From: JAICQQ01 sp965651135
Lineage (GTDB): Bacteria; Myxococcota_A; Polyangia; Polyangiales; Polyangiaceae
Reading direction: 5' to 3'
DNA length: 15,105 bases
Assembly: GCA_965651135.1 (NCBI GenBank)
Contig: CBFGRJ010000155.1
Location: 1 to 15,105, forward strand
Shown here: positions 7,865 through 14,808 of the stretch, one piece after another
Layout: the number at the start of each line of letters is the position of its first letter
How positions within the stretch are numbered: position 1 is the first letter of the stretch
Made by a program: the position numbers and the translations under genes
Notes under the pieces: model-generated
What the model was told of the DNA's origin: nothing
Seen by the model: only the letters and a program-made list of their open reading frames with translations
Databases searched by the model: none

Positions 7865-8467
7865 GTGACCACACCGGCCTTCGAAAACGCGCCTGGCAGC
7901 GAGACCTGCAGAGGTTCGCCTTCCGTGGGGTCATCTGATTTCGCCAGCCCGGAACAGTTCGCCTCCGAGTGCGAGGCCTACGTCGACCAGGTGTGGCGTC
8001 AACTGCGGGCCATGGGAGTCGCGGAGCGATACCTCGATGACGCAACCCAAGAGGTGCTGCTGATCGCGTCACAGAAGGTCGGCTCGTTCGAAGGCAGAGC
8101 CAAGCTCAGCACGTGGCTCTATGCCATCGCTTACCGCGTGGGCCAAAACTACCGGCGCAGGGCTCAGCGCGATCCCGAAGCGGAGCTCATCGAAAGTCAG
8201 CATCGCGGCGACGTTCAGGATCCCGAGCAATCGCTCGCCGACAAACAGGCAGCCCTCTTCGTGCAAAGCTTTTGCGAGAAGCTTTCCGAAAAGCTGCGCG
8301 ATGTGTTCGTGCTGTGTCTGCTCGAAGAGCGGCCGCCAAGCGAGGTTGCTGCACTGCTTGGCGTTCCCGAGAACACGATTTATTCACGGATTCGCCTGGT
8401 CCGAGAGGCCTTTCGCAAAGAACTTGCTCAGTCGGAGGCAATAGCGGGCGGAGGAGGTAGCTGGTGA
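7865..8467 (+). CDS. ECF-type RNA polymerase sigma-70 factor
   Basis: A 200-residue sigma factor with both essential domains. Sigma-2 lies at about residues 35-103. It includes YLDDATQEVLLIASQKVGSF, where the acidic DD-Q-E pattern is the core RNA polymerase contact, and AKLSTWLYAIAYRVGQNYRR, the -10 recognition and melting helix. Sigma-4 lies at about 130-190, with SEKLRDVFVLCLLEERPPSE and a helix-turn-helix VAALLGVPENTIYSRIRLVR for the -35 element. The GTG start at 7865 leaves a disordered N-terminal leader of about 30 residues. No ATG precedes the sigma-2 domain, and the next internal ATG (8012) would cut into it. An AGAG lies just upstream. The end overlaps the start of the next gene by four bases (GTGA), implying translational coupling. 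That partner is a membrane protein, as expected for an anti-sigma role. The regulon is unknown. Confidence 0.93.
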   Translation: MTTPAFENAPGSETCRGSPSVGSSDFASPEQFASECEAYVDQVWRQLRAMGVAERYLDDATQEVLLIASQKVGSFEGRAKLSTWLYAIAYRVGQNYRRRAQRDPEAELIESQHRGDVQDPEQSLADKQAALFVQSFCEKLSEKLRDVFVLCLLEERPPSEVAALLGVPENTIYSRIRLVREAFRKELAQSEAIAGGGGSW

Positions 8468-9288
8468 GCACCGCTGATCTGGAAAAACTCGTCCTTTCGC
8501 GAGCTCGCAATGGGCTCCGCCCCAGCGCTGCTCGACGCGACGCGCTGGTCTCGCGCCTGAAGGCAACGCTCGCCGCGTCTGCGCCGCACGGGCTCACTGC
8601 GGAAGCCAATGGCCCCAAAGTAACCGAGAGTTTGGAGCTCGGGCAAACGTCACACGCTGCTGGACATACTGCGAGCAGCACTGCACTGCGCTTTTCGAAG
8701 TCCGTGGTGACCGCAGGCATCGTGTCGGGGGCGCTGGCAGGTTTTGGGGCTGGGTATTGGCTCAGCCCCGATGGCGCACCCGACACGCAGCGTCATGCCG
8801 CGTCTGACAGCAACCGGGCTCGAGAAGCAGCACCGCCTATGCCGCTCGAGCCGAAGTCCGCCAGTGGTACATCGTCCAAATCCGAGGCTAGCTCCCCTGC
8901 GACACGGGCCAGGCCTAGCGCACCGGCGCCCGCGCACGCCTCGAAGACTCGTCATGTCAACGAGCCTCACTCCGGCGCTACGGCCGACAGCAAGCCGACC
9001 TTCTACGAAGAGCTCTCCTATGTTCGACGAGCCCAATCGGCCCTACAGCGGGGAGACGGAACACTGGCGCTCGGGCTGATGCAAAGCCTCGACGAGATCC
9101 AACCCGGCGGGGCGTTGCTAGCCGAAAGGCATGTCACACGCATTTTGGCCTTGTGCCAACTCGATCGCCGAGAAGAAGCCATTGCCTGGGCCAAAAGAGT
9201 GCTGAGTAGCGACGGCACGACAAAGATGTACCGGCACCGGCTCTCCGTTTCGTGTGCTCGAGAGGCACTTTCGGAAGCGGAAGAGTGA
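8464..9288 (+). CDS. Single-pass membrane protein with TPR-like outer domain, putative sigma regulator
   Basis: A 274-residue protein translated from a GTG that overlaps the sigma factor stop by four bases. Residues 1-78 are cytoplasmic and mainly helical at the start (STADLEKLVLSRARNGLRP, SAARRDALVSRLKATL). One membrane helix lies at about 80-100 (VVTAGIVSGALAGFGAGYWL). An Ala/Pro/Ser-rich spacer runs from 101 to 170. The C-terminal domain (about 173-270) is helical and TPR-like (YVRRAQSALQRGDGTLALGL, ILALCQLDRREEAIAWAKRVL). The position directly after an ECF sigma gene, the coupling and the N-in topology fit an anti-sigma factor. I see no zinc-binding His-x3-Cys-x2-Cys motif of the ZAS class, so it would be an atypical one. 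The TPR-like outer domain could bind a periplasmic partner, such as the product of 6781. Alternatively it is a structural envelope protein merely cotranscribed with the sigma gene. Confidence 0.82.
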   Translation: MSTADLEKLVLSRARNGLRPSAARRDALVSRLKATLAASAPHGLTAEANGPKVTESLELGQTSHAAGHTASSTALRFSKSVVTAGIVSGALAGFGAGYWLSPDGAPDTQRHAASDSNRAREAAPPMPLEPKSASGTSSKSEASSPATRARPSAPAPAHASKTRHVNEPHSGATADSKPTFYEELSYVRRAQSALQRGDGTLALGLMQSLDEIQPGGALLAERHVTRILALCQLDRREEAIAWAKRVLSSDGTTKMYRHRLSVSCAREALSEAEE

Positions 9289-9341
9289 AGGATGTTGCTG
9301 GATGGAACACCAAGCATGCAGCCCCACGGAGCGTCAATACG

Positions 9342-10211
9342 ATGAACCGAACCCTATACCAGTACCTGCTCGGCGCGAGCCCAATACTACTGCTACCCAT
9401 GGCCTGCGGCGGAACGGTCGAGGTCGGCAAGGCCAAAGGTGACACCGAGAATCAACCCACCGACACCAGCTCGACCCTCGGGAGTGGTGGCGGCAGCTCG
9501 ACAGACGGCAGCTCGAACGACGAAGGAGGCACGGCAGGCGAAGGTCCGGTGCCGAATTGCGACGCGGAAGCCGATGCGGCCCGCGCGCCCTACGACGCGT
9601 GGCAGGCAACACCGAACGATTGGGGTGACCTCGAGGGAAAGACCTTCAGCGGCTACCTCGAAGGCGGGCCAGAGATCGTGTTGTCGCTCTCGAGCAACGA
9701 AACCGCCACGCTGGTCATTGGCAATCCAGCACCTGCGCCAGAGCGCGACAAGGGTTACTTGTGTGACGAGGCGGAGCCGTACGGCTTTCAATGCCCGCGT
9801 CTAGGAGAAGGAGCCACGTATCCAATCTTCGGTGCCAAGCTCGCCGGCAATAGGCTAACCATCGATCTGCAGGTCAACTCGGCGTATGACGCCTGGTGCG
9901 TGCTGCAAACGCCGGCCTTTGGAGGGGAAGACTGCTGGTACAATTTAACGGGAACGAGCCCATTCAGCTACGACGCCGACGGGTCCGCGTGCTCTCTAGG
10001 TAGTCGGGTGGTGGACTGCACCTGGCTCGAGCTGGCCATGGATGTCAATCCCTGCGTGTGTACCTCGACCGAGTGCTTCGCCCAAATATTCACTGGCGAT
10101 GATGGCTTCAAAATCGATGCGCGGGTGAGCGAAAGCCTAGACAGCATCGACGGCAGCTTGTTCATCATGGACGCGCCGAACCCGCTGTACCTCGAGCTTG
10201 TCGAAGACTGA
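9342..10211 (+). CDS. Lipoprotein of unknown function downstream of the sigma locus
   Basis: A 289-residue protein with a signal peptide (MNRTLYQYLLGASPILLLP) followed by MAC, making Cys22 the likely lipidated residue. Proline at -3 makes the lipobox less than canonical. An Asp/Ser/Thr/Gly-rich linker (DTSSTLGSGGGSSTDGSSND) spans about 38-62. The globular part (about 70-289) has eight or more cysteines and strand-rich segments such as EGKTFSGYLEGGPEIVLSLS, ATLVIGNPAP and NRLTIDLQV. It ends in PNPLYLELVED. I do not recognise a family; the pattern suggests a beta-sandwich stabilised by disulfides. The frame is open upstream to 9252, but only the ATG at 9342 starts a signal peptide. No strong ribosome site is visible. 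It begins 53 bp after the membrane protein stop and is probably cotranscribed, which makes it a candidate output of the sigma factor. Confidence 0.83.
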   Translation: MNRTLYQYLLGASPILLLPMACGGTVEVGKAKGDTENQPTDTSSTLGSGGGSSTDGSSNDEGGTAGEGPVPNCDAEADAARAPYDAWQATPNDWGDLEGKTFSGYLEGGPEIVLSLSSNETATLVIGNPAPAPERDKGYLCDEAEPYGFQCPRLGEGATYPIFGAKLAGNRLTIDLQVNSAYDAWCVLQTPAFGGEDCWYNLTGTSPFSYDADGSACSLGSRVVDCTWLELAMDVNPCVCTSTECFAQIFTGDDGFKIDARVSESLDSIDGSLFIMDAPNPLYLELVED

Positions 10212-10237
10212 CTCAAAATTTGAGAACCGGCTCCGGT
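10212..10237. repeat. Two adjacent short palindromes between lipoprotein genes
   Basis: CTCAAAATTTGAG (10212-10224; six-base arms around one A) is followed at once by ACCGG-CT-CCGGT (10226-10237). They start directly after the stop codon of the upstream lipoprotein gene, in a 54-bp gap. The second could form a small GC hairpin, but no T-run follows, so a strong intrinsic terminator is unlikely. A partial terminator, an RNA processing site or a protein-binding dyad are alternatives. I rate chance as also possible. Confidence 0.35.
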
Positions 10238-10265
10238 CGGGGTCGCGTGGTACGATGCCCTCGCT

Positions 10266-11816
10266 TTGAGCTCGTGCACTCGGATCTGGATGCAGCCTTC
10301 GGTCGTGGCCTTGGCAGCCATGACCTTGGCCATCGGTTGCGGCCAAGGGCGCGAAACGAACTCATCCAAGGCTAGTACGACCGGCAGCCTGGACGGAACC
10401 GGAGGGAATGGCACTTCGGGAACGACCGGCGGCATGACCACCGGAAAATCCGACAGCATGGGCGGACAAGCTGGGGATGTCGGAGTGGAGTGTCGCGACG
10501 ACTCGGACTGCACCGCAGCGCGCGAATGTTTTGCCGCCACGTGTACGGCGGGCATTTGTTTGTACTCGCCGATGTCCAGGGGCACTGCGTGCGCCACGGG
10601 GTTTTGCAATGGTGCAGGGAACGCCGTTCGATGTGTACCCTGCGTCGACGATGCCGGTAGCGGAAGGCCAGACACCGGCTGTTCAAGCGAAGCCCCCGTG
10701 TGCGACTCGCGCGCTTCGCCGCCAGTGTGCCTCGGTTGCCGCCAAGACTCCGATTGCAGTGGCGCCGTCGAATGCAGCTACAGCCGCTGCGTCGATTCGG
10801 TGTGCGAAAGCACTGCTCTGCCTCGAGGCAGTCTGTGCGGCCGCGGGATCTGCAACGGAGAAATGGGTGAAACAAGCTGCGTCACCTGTATCGACGATGC
10901 AGCAACGGGCATCGACATGGGTTGCAATGCTCAAGAACCGGTATGCAACACGAGTGTGGAGCCCGCGCTCTGCACCGGTTGCATGCAGGCCGCCGATTGC
11001 GACGACAACAACGATTGTACCAGCGACAGCTGCAACGAAGGCGTTTGTGAGCATGCGACGATTGTCGACGGCACCCCCTGCCCGGGCGGGTATTGCAACG
11101 GCATACCAGGCATGGAGGCTTGCCTAACCAGGTACTGCCAAACCGATGCCAGCTGCGACGATGGTGCCACCTGCACCAGCGAGACTTGCACCGACGACCT
11201 GGTTTGTCTCTACACGACCGACGACAGCCAGTGCCCCGACAGCGGCGACGTGTGCAGACCCAATCGCTGCACGGTCGGTACGGGTTGCCAACAGGTCGAT
11301 ATCTCGAGGTCTTTCGACCTTCTCACCAATGGCAACTTCGAAGCCGGTGAGACGGGCTGGACGGTGATGTCGGCCAATTACGACCAACTCATATTTCCCG
11401 AGGACTACATCCCCACGTTGCGCTCCCATAGCTACCCCAACGTGGCCTGGTTGGGAGGCGGCGACGCCGAGCTCGACGAGTCCAACTCGCTTTCCCAAAC
11501 CGTGAGCGTGCCAAGCGGCACGGTGCGCCTCGAGCTTTCGTTCTTCTATCAAATTCGAGCCGACGAGCTTCCCGACAATCACAACCACATGCAGGTCAAA
11601 TTACTCGCGGTGGACTCGAATCAGACCGATCGAGACATCGTGACCCTGTACAACCAAGATGCAGCCTTTGCCTGGGCCAAGTTCCAAGTCACCGTCGAAG
11701 CCAGCGAATGGGCTGGCCATGACCTAACTTTGGAATTCAGCGGAACCGGGATCGATGGCCACACGTCCTTCTTCGTCGATTCGGTATCGCTCGTGGCCGT
11801 TGCCTGCCACCAATAG
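10266..11816 (+). CDS. Lipoprotein with Cys-rich repeats and C-terminal jelly-roll-like domain
   Basis: A 516-residue lipoprotein. From a TTG at 10266 the signal peptide has Arg6, a hydrophobic core VVALAAMTL and a lipobox AIGC with Cys25. The in-frame ATG at 10290 is an alternative start but leaves no positive charge in the n-region. A Gly/Thr/Ser linker covers about 31-70. Then come three related Cys-rich repeats of about 80 residues (76-157, 158-238, 239-290, the last shorter). They share CxxDSDC, CxxGxC and a G-x-CNG element, each followed by a CVDDA- or CIDDA-like segment in the first two. More Cys pairs run to about 341. The C-terminal domain (about 349-516) starts FDLLTNGNFEAGETGW, typical of galactose-binding-like carbohydrate-binding modules, and ends FFVDSVSLVAV. 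A role in binding surface or environmental glycans is inferred from that domain only. It is 54 bp after the preceding lipoprotein and probably the last gene of the unit. Confidence 0.85.
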   Translation: MSSCTRIWMQPSVVALAAMTLAIGCGQGRETNSSKASTTGSLDGTGGNGTSGTTGGMTTGKSDSMGGQAGDVGVECRDDSDCTAARECFAATCTAGICLYSPMSRGTACATGFCNGAGNAVRCVPCVDDAGSGRPDTGCSSEAPVCDSRASPPVCLGCRQDSDCSGAVECSYSRCVDSVCESTALPRGSLCGRGICNGEMGETSCVTCIDDAATGIDMGCNAQEPVCNTSVEPALCTGCMQAADCDDNNDCTSDSCNEGVCEHATIVDGTPCPGGYCNGIPGMEACLTRYCQTDASCDDGATCTSETCTDDLVCLYTTDDSQCPDSGDVCRPNRCTVGTGCQQVDISRSFDLLTNGNFEAGETGWTVMSANYDQLIFPEDYIPTLRSHSYPNVAWLGGGDAELDESNSLSQTVSVPSGTVRLELSFFYQIRADELPDNHNHMQVKLLAVDSNQTDRDIVTLYNQDAAFAWAKFQVTVEASEWAGHDLTLEFSGTGIDGHTSFFVDSVSLVAVACHQ

Positions 11817-11879
11817 ATTCGAGCACCGGGTCGCAGGTGAGCGAGTCCGCCTTTCTGTGCAAGCGCGTGCTGCTTGTCC

Positions 11880-11945
11880 GTCGTGATCGACCCGGGCCAG
11901 ATGGAGCAGGTCATGCTGAATCTGGTCGCCAATGCGCGCGACGCA
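11880..11945 (+). pseudogene. Histidine kinase N-box fossil
   Basis: The plus strand reads DPGQMEQVMLNLVANARDA at 11889-11945, preceded by VVI. This matches the N-box of histidine kinase ATPase domains: Asp before a turn, Gln-x-x-Gln pairing, and the NL-x-x-NA-x-DA core that binds ATP-Mg. The similarity ends abruptly on both sides: the expected G-x-L-T-I strand does not follow and no kinase H-box precedes. I therefore read it as a small leftover of a deleted kinase gene. A chance match of this length is unlikely. No start codon or complete frame is present. Confidence 0.5.
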
Positions 11946-12117
11946 TGTCCTCCCTGCCAAAGACCGACCAGGTTCCCGCCAGCACCGCGGCGGAAGCCAC
12001 GTCGAGCGCCAGGTGTATAGGCACCGGAAAGCACGTCGTCGGGCTCTCCTCGGCACCGCGCCCCAGCGCGCTCACCCGCAAACCACGTCGCCCACCGCTG
12101 GGCCTCGAGCACGTCGG

Positions 12118-12147
12118 TTGGCGGTTGGTTCTGAACGATGTTATAAC
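12118..12147 (+). promoter_or_regulatory. Candidate promoter and operator of the toxin-antitoxin pair
   Basis: TTGGCG at 12118-12123 and TATAAC at 12142-12147 are spaced 18 bp apart and resemble a housekeeping sigma promoter (five of six at -10). Initiation seven bases after the -10 would fall on the A of the antitoxin ATG at 12154. The transcript would then be leaderless, which agrees with the lack of any ribosome site. The -10 lies inside a perfect palindrome GTTATAAC (12140-12147), a possible site for autorepression by the AbrB/MazE-type antitoxin. Confidence 0.4.
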
Positions 12148-12153
12148 GCACCT

Positions 12154-12384
12154 ATGGTCAAACGACTGCAAGCCGTGGGTAACAGTTCAGGGGTAATCAT
12201 CGATAAGCCAATCCTCGAACTTTTGAAGATCACGCCAGAAACCGAACTAGAAATCTCGACCGATGGAGAGCGCCTGATCATCACCCCGATCCGCGCCGAG
12301 TCCAATCGCAAGCGCAAGATTGAGAAGGCTCAGGAGCGCACGCTGGCCGCCCACGAACGCACATTTCGCAAACTGGCCAAGTGA
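12154..12384 (+). CDS. AbrB/MazE-family antitoxin
   Basis: A 76-residue protein with the swapped-hairpin AbrB/MazE DNA-binding domain at its N-terminus: VKRLQAVGNSSGVIIDKPIL and ELLKITPETELEISTDGERL, then LIITPI closing the fold at about residue 48. The C-terminal part (about 50-76) is highly charged and helical (NRKRKIEKAQERTLAAHERT), as expected for the flexible tail that wraps and neutralises a toxin. The ATG at 12154 is chosen because the AbrB fold begins there; the frame is open further upstream but reads Arg/Pro-rich nonsense. No Shine-Dalgarno sequence is visible. Its stop overlaps the toxin start by four bases (GTGA), so the two are translationally coupled. It should bind its own promoter and repress the operon together with the toxin, which is standard for the class. 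Confidence 0.9.
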   Translation: MVKRLQAVGNSSGVIIDKPILELLKITPETELEISTDGERLIITPIRAESNRKRKIEKAQERTLAAHERTFRKLAK

Positions 12385-12797
12385 AAGACAAACCCGCCGA
12401 ACCGCTCTTCCTCACGGTACAGGAGGTCCTGGCGTTGCGTGATGATCAGCTTCGCCTGTTCGGAGGAGCTGCCGGCATTCGCGACAGAAACGCCCTAGAG
12501 TCTGCGGTCATGACTCCGGCATCTACCTACGATGGTGCGTTCCTGCACGACGACCTGTTCCACATGGCCGCTGCATACGCTTTCCATATTGCCGAGAATC
12601 AACCGTTCATCGACGGCAATAAACGAACCGCGCTCAACGCGGCGCTGGTGTTTCTAGATATGAACGGTTGGATCGTGTCCGACCCCGAAACACTTCTCTA
12701 CCAAGCAATGATCGACGTGTCGTCTCGCGCCCTCGACAAACATGGACTCGGAATGTTGCTTCGACGGCTGGCAATAGCGGCCGAAGAGAACGACTGA
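12381..12797 (+). CDS. Doc-type (Fic/Doc family) toxin with altered catalytic motif
   Basis: A 138-residue death-on-curing family protein of normal length. Family features are the N-terminal LTVQEVLALRDDQLRLFGG, then GIRDRNALESAVMTP (residues 32-46), DLFHMAAAYAFHIAENQPF (58-76), and the loop motif FIDGNKRTA (76-84), followed by FLDMNGW. The canonical Fic/Doc motif is HPFxDGNKR; here the His position is Gln74 (codon CAA at 12600-12602), while Asp78, Gly79, Asn80, Lys81 and Arg82 are kept. Doc of phage P1 phosphorylates elongation factor EF-Tu and needs this His. The protein may therefore be weakly active, inactive, or use another chemistry. The start is a GTG overlapping the antitoxin stop. 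The pairing of an AbrB/MazE-type antitoxin with Doc, rather than a Phd-type one, is a known hybrid arrangement. Name by family only. Confidence 0.9.
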   Translation: MKDKPAEPLFLTVQEVLALRDDQLRLFGGAAGIRDRNALESAVMTPASTYDGAFLHDDLFHMAAAYAFHIAENQPFIDGNKRTALNAALVFLDMNGWIVSDPETLLYQAMIDVSSRALDKHGLGMLLRRLAIAAEEND

Positions 12798-12927
12798 GCT
12801 GGCCACATTCAGCCGTAATCAACACTGCCCACAACGCACCAGCAAGCATCGTCGAGCACAAGCGCGTCGCAACGCAGTAGCGGCCAGAGTTGGAAGGAAG
12901 CCCGCAGAGCGAGACGCAGGCCTGAGC

Positions 12928-12946
12928 CACCTTGAGGTTGAAGGTG
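12928..12946. terminator. Weak hairpin between convergent genes
   Basis: CACCTT (12928-12933) and AAGGTG (12941-12946) form a six-base stem with a seven-base loop in the 163-bp gap between the convergent Doc and VWA genes. It could serve as a terminator for either direction, but neither side has a clear T-run. The rest of the gap (12798-12927) shows no gene that I can support. Confidence 0.3.
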
Positions 12947-12960
12947 ACGAAAACACGCGC

Positions 12961-14808
12961 TCACTTGATGATGGGGATGCACGCCGAGGTGACTTCTACA
13001 TTCAAGCGGCTGTCCGTGCCCGTGATCGCCGACCTGTCAACACGCAGCGTCCCCGTCGCTTCATCGTAGGTCCACGAAGCGGCCGGCAGCTCGCGCTGAG
13101 CGCCATCACTCGCCTCGATCAGTACCTGGCTGATCGACTCACCCTCTTCCAGTTGCAGCAGAAACTCGGTCTGGATCAGCGACTGAGCGAAGCCGAGTAC
13201 GGACGCCAGCGCAGGAGCGTAGGAATCGCAGAGCGGAAACAGATGACTCGAGTCGGCGACGATCTTACTGAGATTCGTGGCGTAGCTCTGTCCCGCGCCC
13301 AGCTCACACGAAAAGCTCGGATCGTGCACGATGGCCTCGACCAAAAACCCGCCTTCGCCAAACTGGCTTTTGGCCTCCTGGAGGAAGTGGTGGGCCAGGT
13401 GATCGGTCGTGAACCCAGGCGTCACTTGGGTGAATCGCTGGCGGGGAGTCAGCGACGTGCTGGTCACCTCATTGAATCCGCTCGAGGTACAAGCGCCGGT
13501 CGCCGGCCGATCGTTGAGGGCGCAGTACTCTGGAAGGTCCTTGTATTCGATGCCGTTGTAGACGAACGCCTCCGTGCAGGCGTCGACGCTCGCATCGGGC
13601 AGCTGCACCTGGCACGGCAAAACATTGATAGAGCACTGCCGCTGACAGCTGAACACTTCGGTTCCCGTATCGCAACCGCGCGCCACGCTCTCCCACTCCG
13701 CGTCGCTGCACGGTCCGGGGGAGACTTCGTCGCAACTTTCGACACGGGCGACGTTGTCCCAGTCAGAATTTTCGGTTCCCGGACGCATCATGCCGACGTC
13801 GTCAAACGCGGCGCAATGATACTCGAGACGCACCCAGTAGTTTTCACCGGGGATGCTGTAGAGATACCCGTCGCAGTCAGTGTTACAAGCTTCTGAACCG
13901 GCGTCTCTCTCGACCAACGTGAGCCCAGCCTCGAAACCCTTTACGCACTCGGCGGGGGTGCTCTCGTCGTCCTCGTCGGAGAGCACCAAAAACACAGCGT
14001 TGTTTGCCAGCAGCTCGGGGTCTTGAAAGACATAGCGAGCGAGGGTGCACAGCGGCTGTTCGTGGGGAGAACCCTTGCCTCCGATGGAGAGTATCGCATC
14101 GGCCAGCGCCTGCTCCTGTGCCTGAAACTCGGCCTCCGTCTGGTCGGGAGTGAGTTCGGCGATGGGGGGCGGCATGGCGAACTCCCAGGTGCCGACCACC
14201 AGGTAGGGCAGCTCACCACGCGGATCGGGACACTCGATGGGCGTGCGGTCGAGATCGGTACAGCTTTGGCTGTAGGTCGTCATCGCCGGCTCGTAGGCTT
14301 CACCCGTCGCAGGATCTTGCCAGGCAACGACGGGTTCACCTGTCTGCGGATATTGCGCTGGCGCGCTCGACGCCCCGTATTGCGTCGGCGTCAGCAAGAA
14401 CACCCGCACGTGGCGTCCGCGCACTCCATCGAGCAGATCCGAGAGGCCTTGCGCCAACGCGTCTCGAGAGAAGCCGAGACTGTCGGAGTGATCGGCGACG
14501 ACGATCAGATCGAAGGGAGCGGGTTCACCGAGGATGACTGCTTCGAAGCTCAGCTCGCGCTCGCACTCGGGGCCGCCGCCACTACCCGTCACGCTCGGCC
14601 CAGCGGTTATGGCCACACGGCCGCCGGAACTCGCCCCACCTGTTCCCGTCGTAGGCTGGCCCCCTCCAGTACCCGTCATGGTGTCGTCGGTGCCTGAACC
14701 TCGCAGCGTGCCCTGCCCACACCCGACGGCGGCGGCCACAGCCAGCGCGGTGAGCAACGACGGACTGCCCAGGAGCTTTCGTCGCAACTTTCGTTGGTCA
14801 GCCACCAT
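12961..14808 (-). CDS. von Willebrand factor A domain lipoprotein
   Basis: A 615-residue exported lipoprotein. The n-region is strongly basic (QRKLRRK), then a hydrophobic core (LLTALAVAAAV) and a lipobox AVGC with Cys30. A Gly/Thr-rich linker runs to about residue 79. The VWA domain follows: FDLIVVADHSDS at 99-110 contains a complete metal-site motif DxSxS (Asp106, Ser108, Ser110), HVRVFLLTPTQYG is the next strand, and VFLVLSDEDDES is a later one, typical of myxobacterial VWA lipoproteins. A Cys-rich insert between about 290 and 440 likely forms disulfides. The C-terminal 80 residues (QTEFLLQLEEGESISQVLIE, GTLRVDRSAI) are strand-rich. VWA domains bind proteins through a bound divalent metal; the ligand is unknown. 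The ATG at 14808 lies directly against an inverted repeat. It is convergent with the toxin-antitoxin pair and has no same-strand neighbour in the window. Confidence 0.9.
   Translation of the reverse strand: MVADQRKLRRKLLGSPSLLTALAVAAAVGCGQGTLRGSGTDDTMTGTGGGQPTTGTGGASSGGRVAITAGPSVTGSGGGPECERELSFEAVILGEPAPFDLIVVADHSDSLGFSRDALAQGLSDLLDGVRGRHVRVFLLTPTQYGASSAPAQYPQTGEPVVAWQDPATGEAYEPAMTTYSQSCTDLDRTPIECPDPRGELPYLVVGTWEFAMPPPIAELTPDQTEAEFQAQEQALADAILSIGGKGSPHEQPLCTLARYVFQDPELLANNAVFLVLSDEDDESTPAECVKGFEAGLTLVERDAGSEACNTDCDGYLYSIPGENYWVRLEYHCAAFDDVGMMRPGTENSDWDNVARVESCDEVSPGPCSDAEWESVARGCDTGTEVFSCQRQCSINVLPCQVQLPDASVDACTEAFVYNGIEYKDLPEYCALNDRPATGACTSSGFNEVTSTSLTPRQRFTQVTPGFTTDHLAHHFLQEAKSQFGEGGFLVEAIVHDPSFSCELGAGQSYATNLSKIVADSSHLFPLCDSYAPALASVLGFAQSLIQTEFLLQLEEGESISQVLIEASDGAQRELPAASWTYDEATGTLRVDRSAITGTDSRLNVEVTSACIPIIK

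Larger units (their letters stand above)
11817..12153. other. Intergenic region with gene debris
   Basis: This 337-bp stretch between the repeat lipoprotein and the antitoxin has no complete gene that I can support. It holds a short histidine kinase N-box remnant (11880-11945) and, at its right end, the promoter-like elements of the antitoxin gene. Several frames on both strands are open, as expected for GC-rich DNA, but their translations are Arg/Pro-rich and show no recognisable fold. No terminator with a T-run is seen after 11816. Confidence 0.6.

Noticed and set aside
8464..8700. Zinc-binding anti-sigma (ZAS) domain in the membrane protein after the second sigma factor
   Set aside because: The cytoplasmic part has no His-x3-Cys-x2-Cys motif, so a classical ZAS anti-sigma factor is not supported.
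12798..12860. Segment after the toxin gene (CTGGCCACATTCAGCC) resembling an IS21-type end
   Set aside because: The match is from vague memory, no second end or transposase is present, and the repeat spacing of IS21 ends is not seen.
13153..13896. Long open frame on the plus strand opposite the VWA lipoprotein gene
   Set aside because: It lies wholly inside a gene with a signal peptide and a VWA motif, and its translation has no motif.
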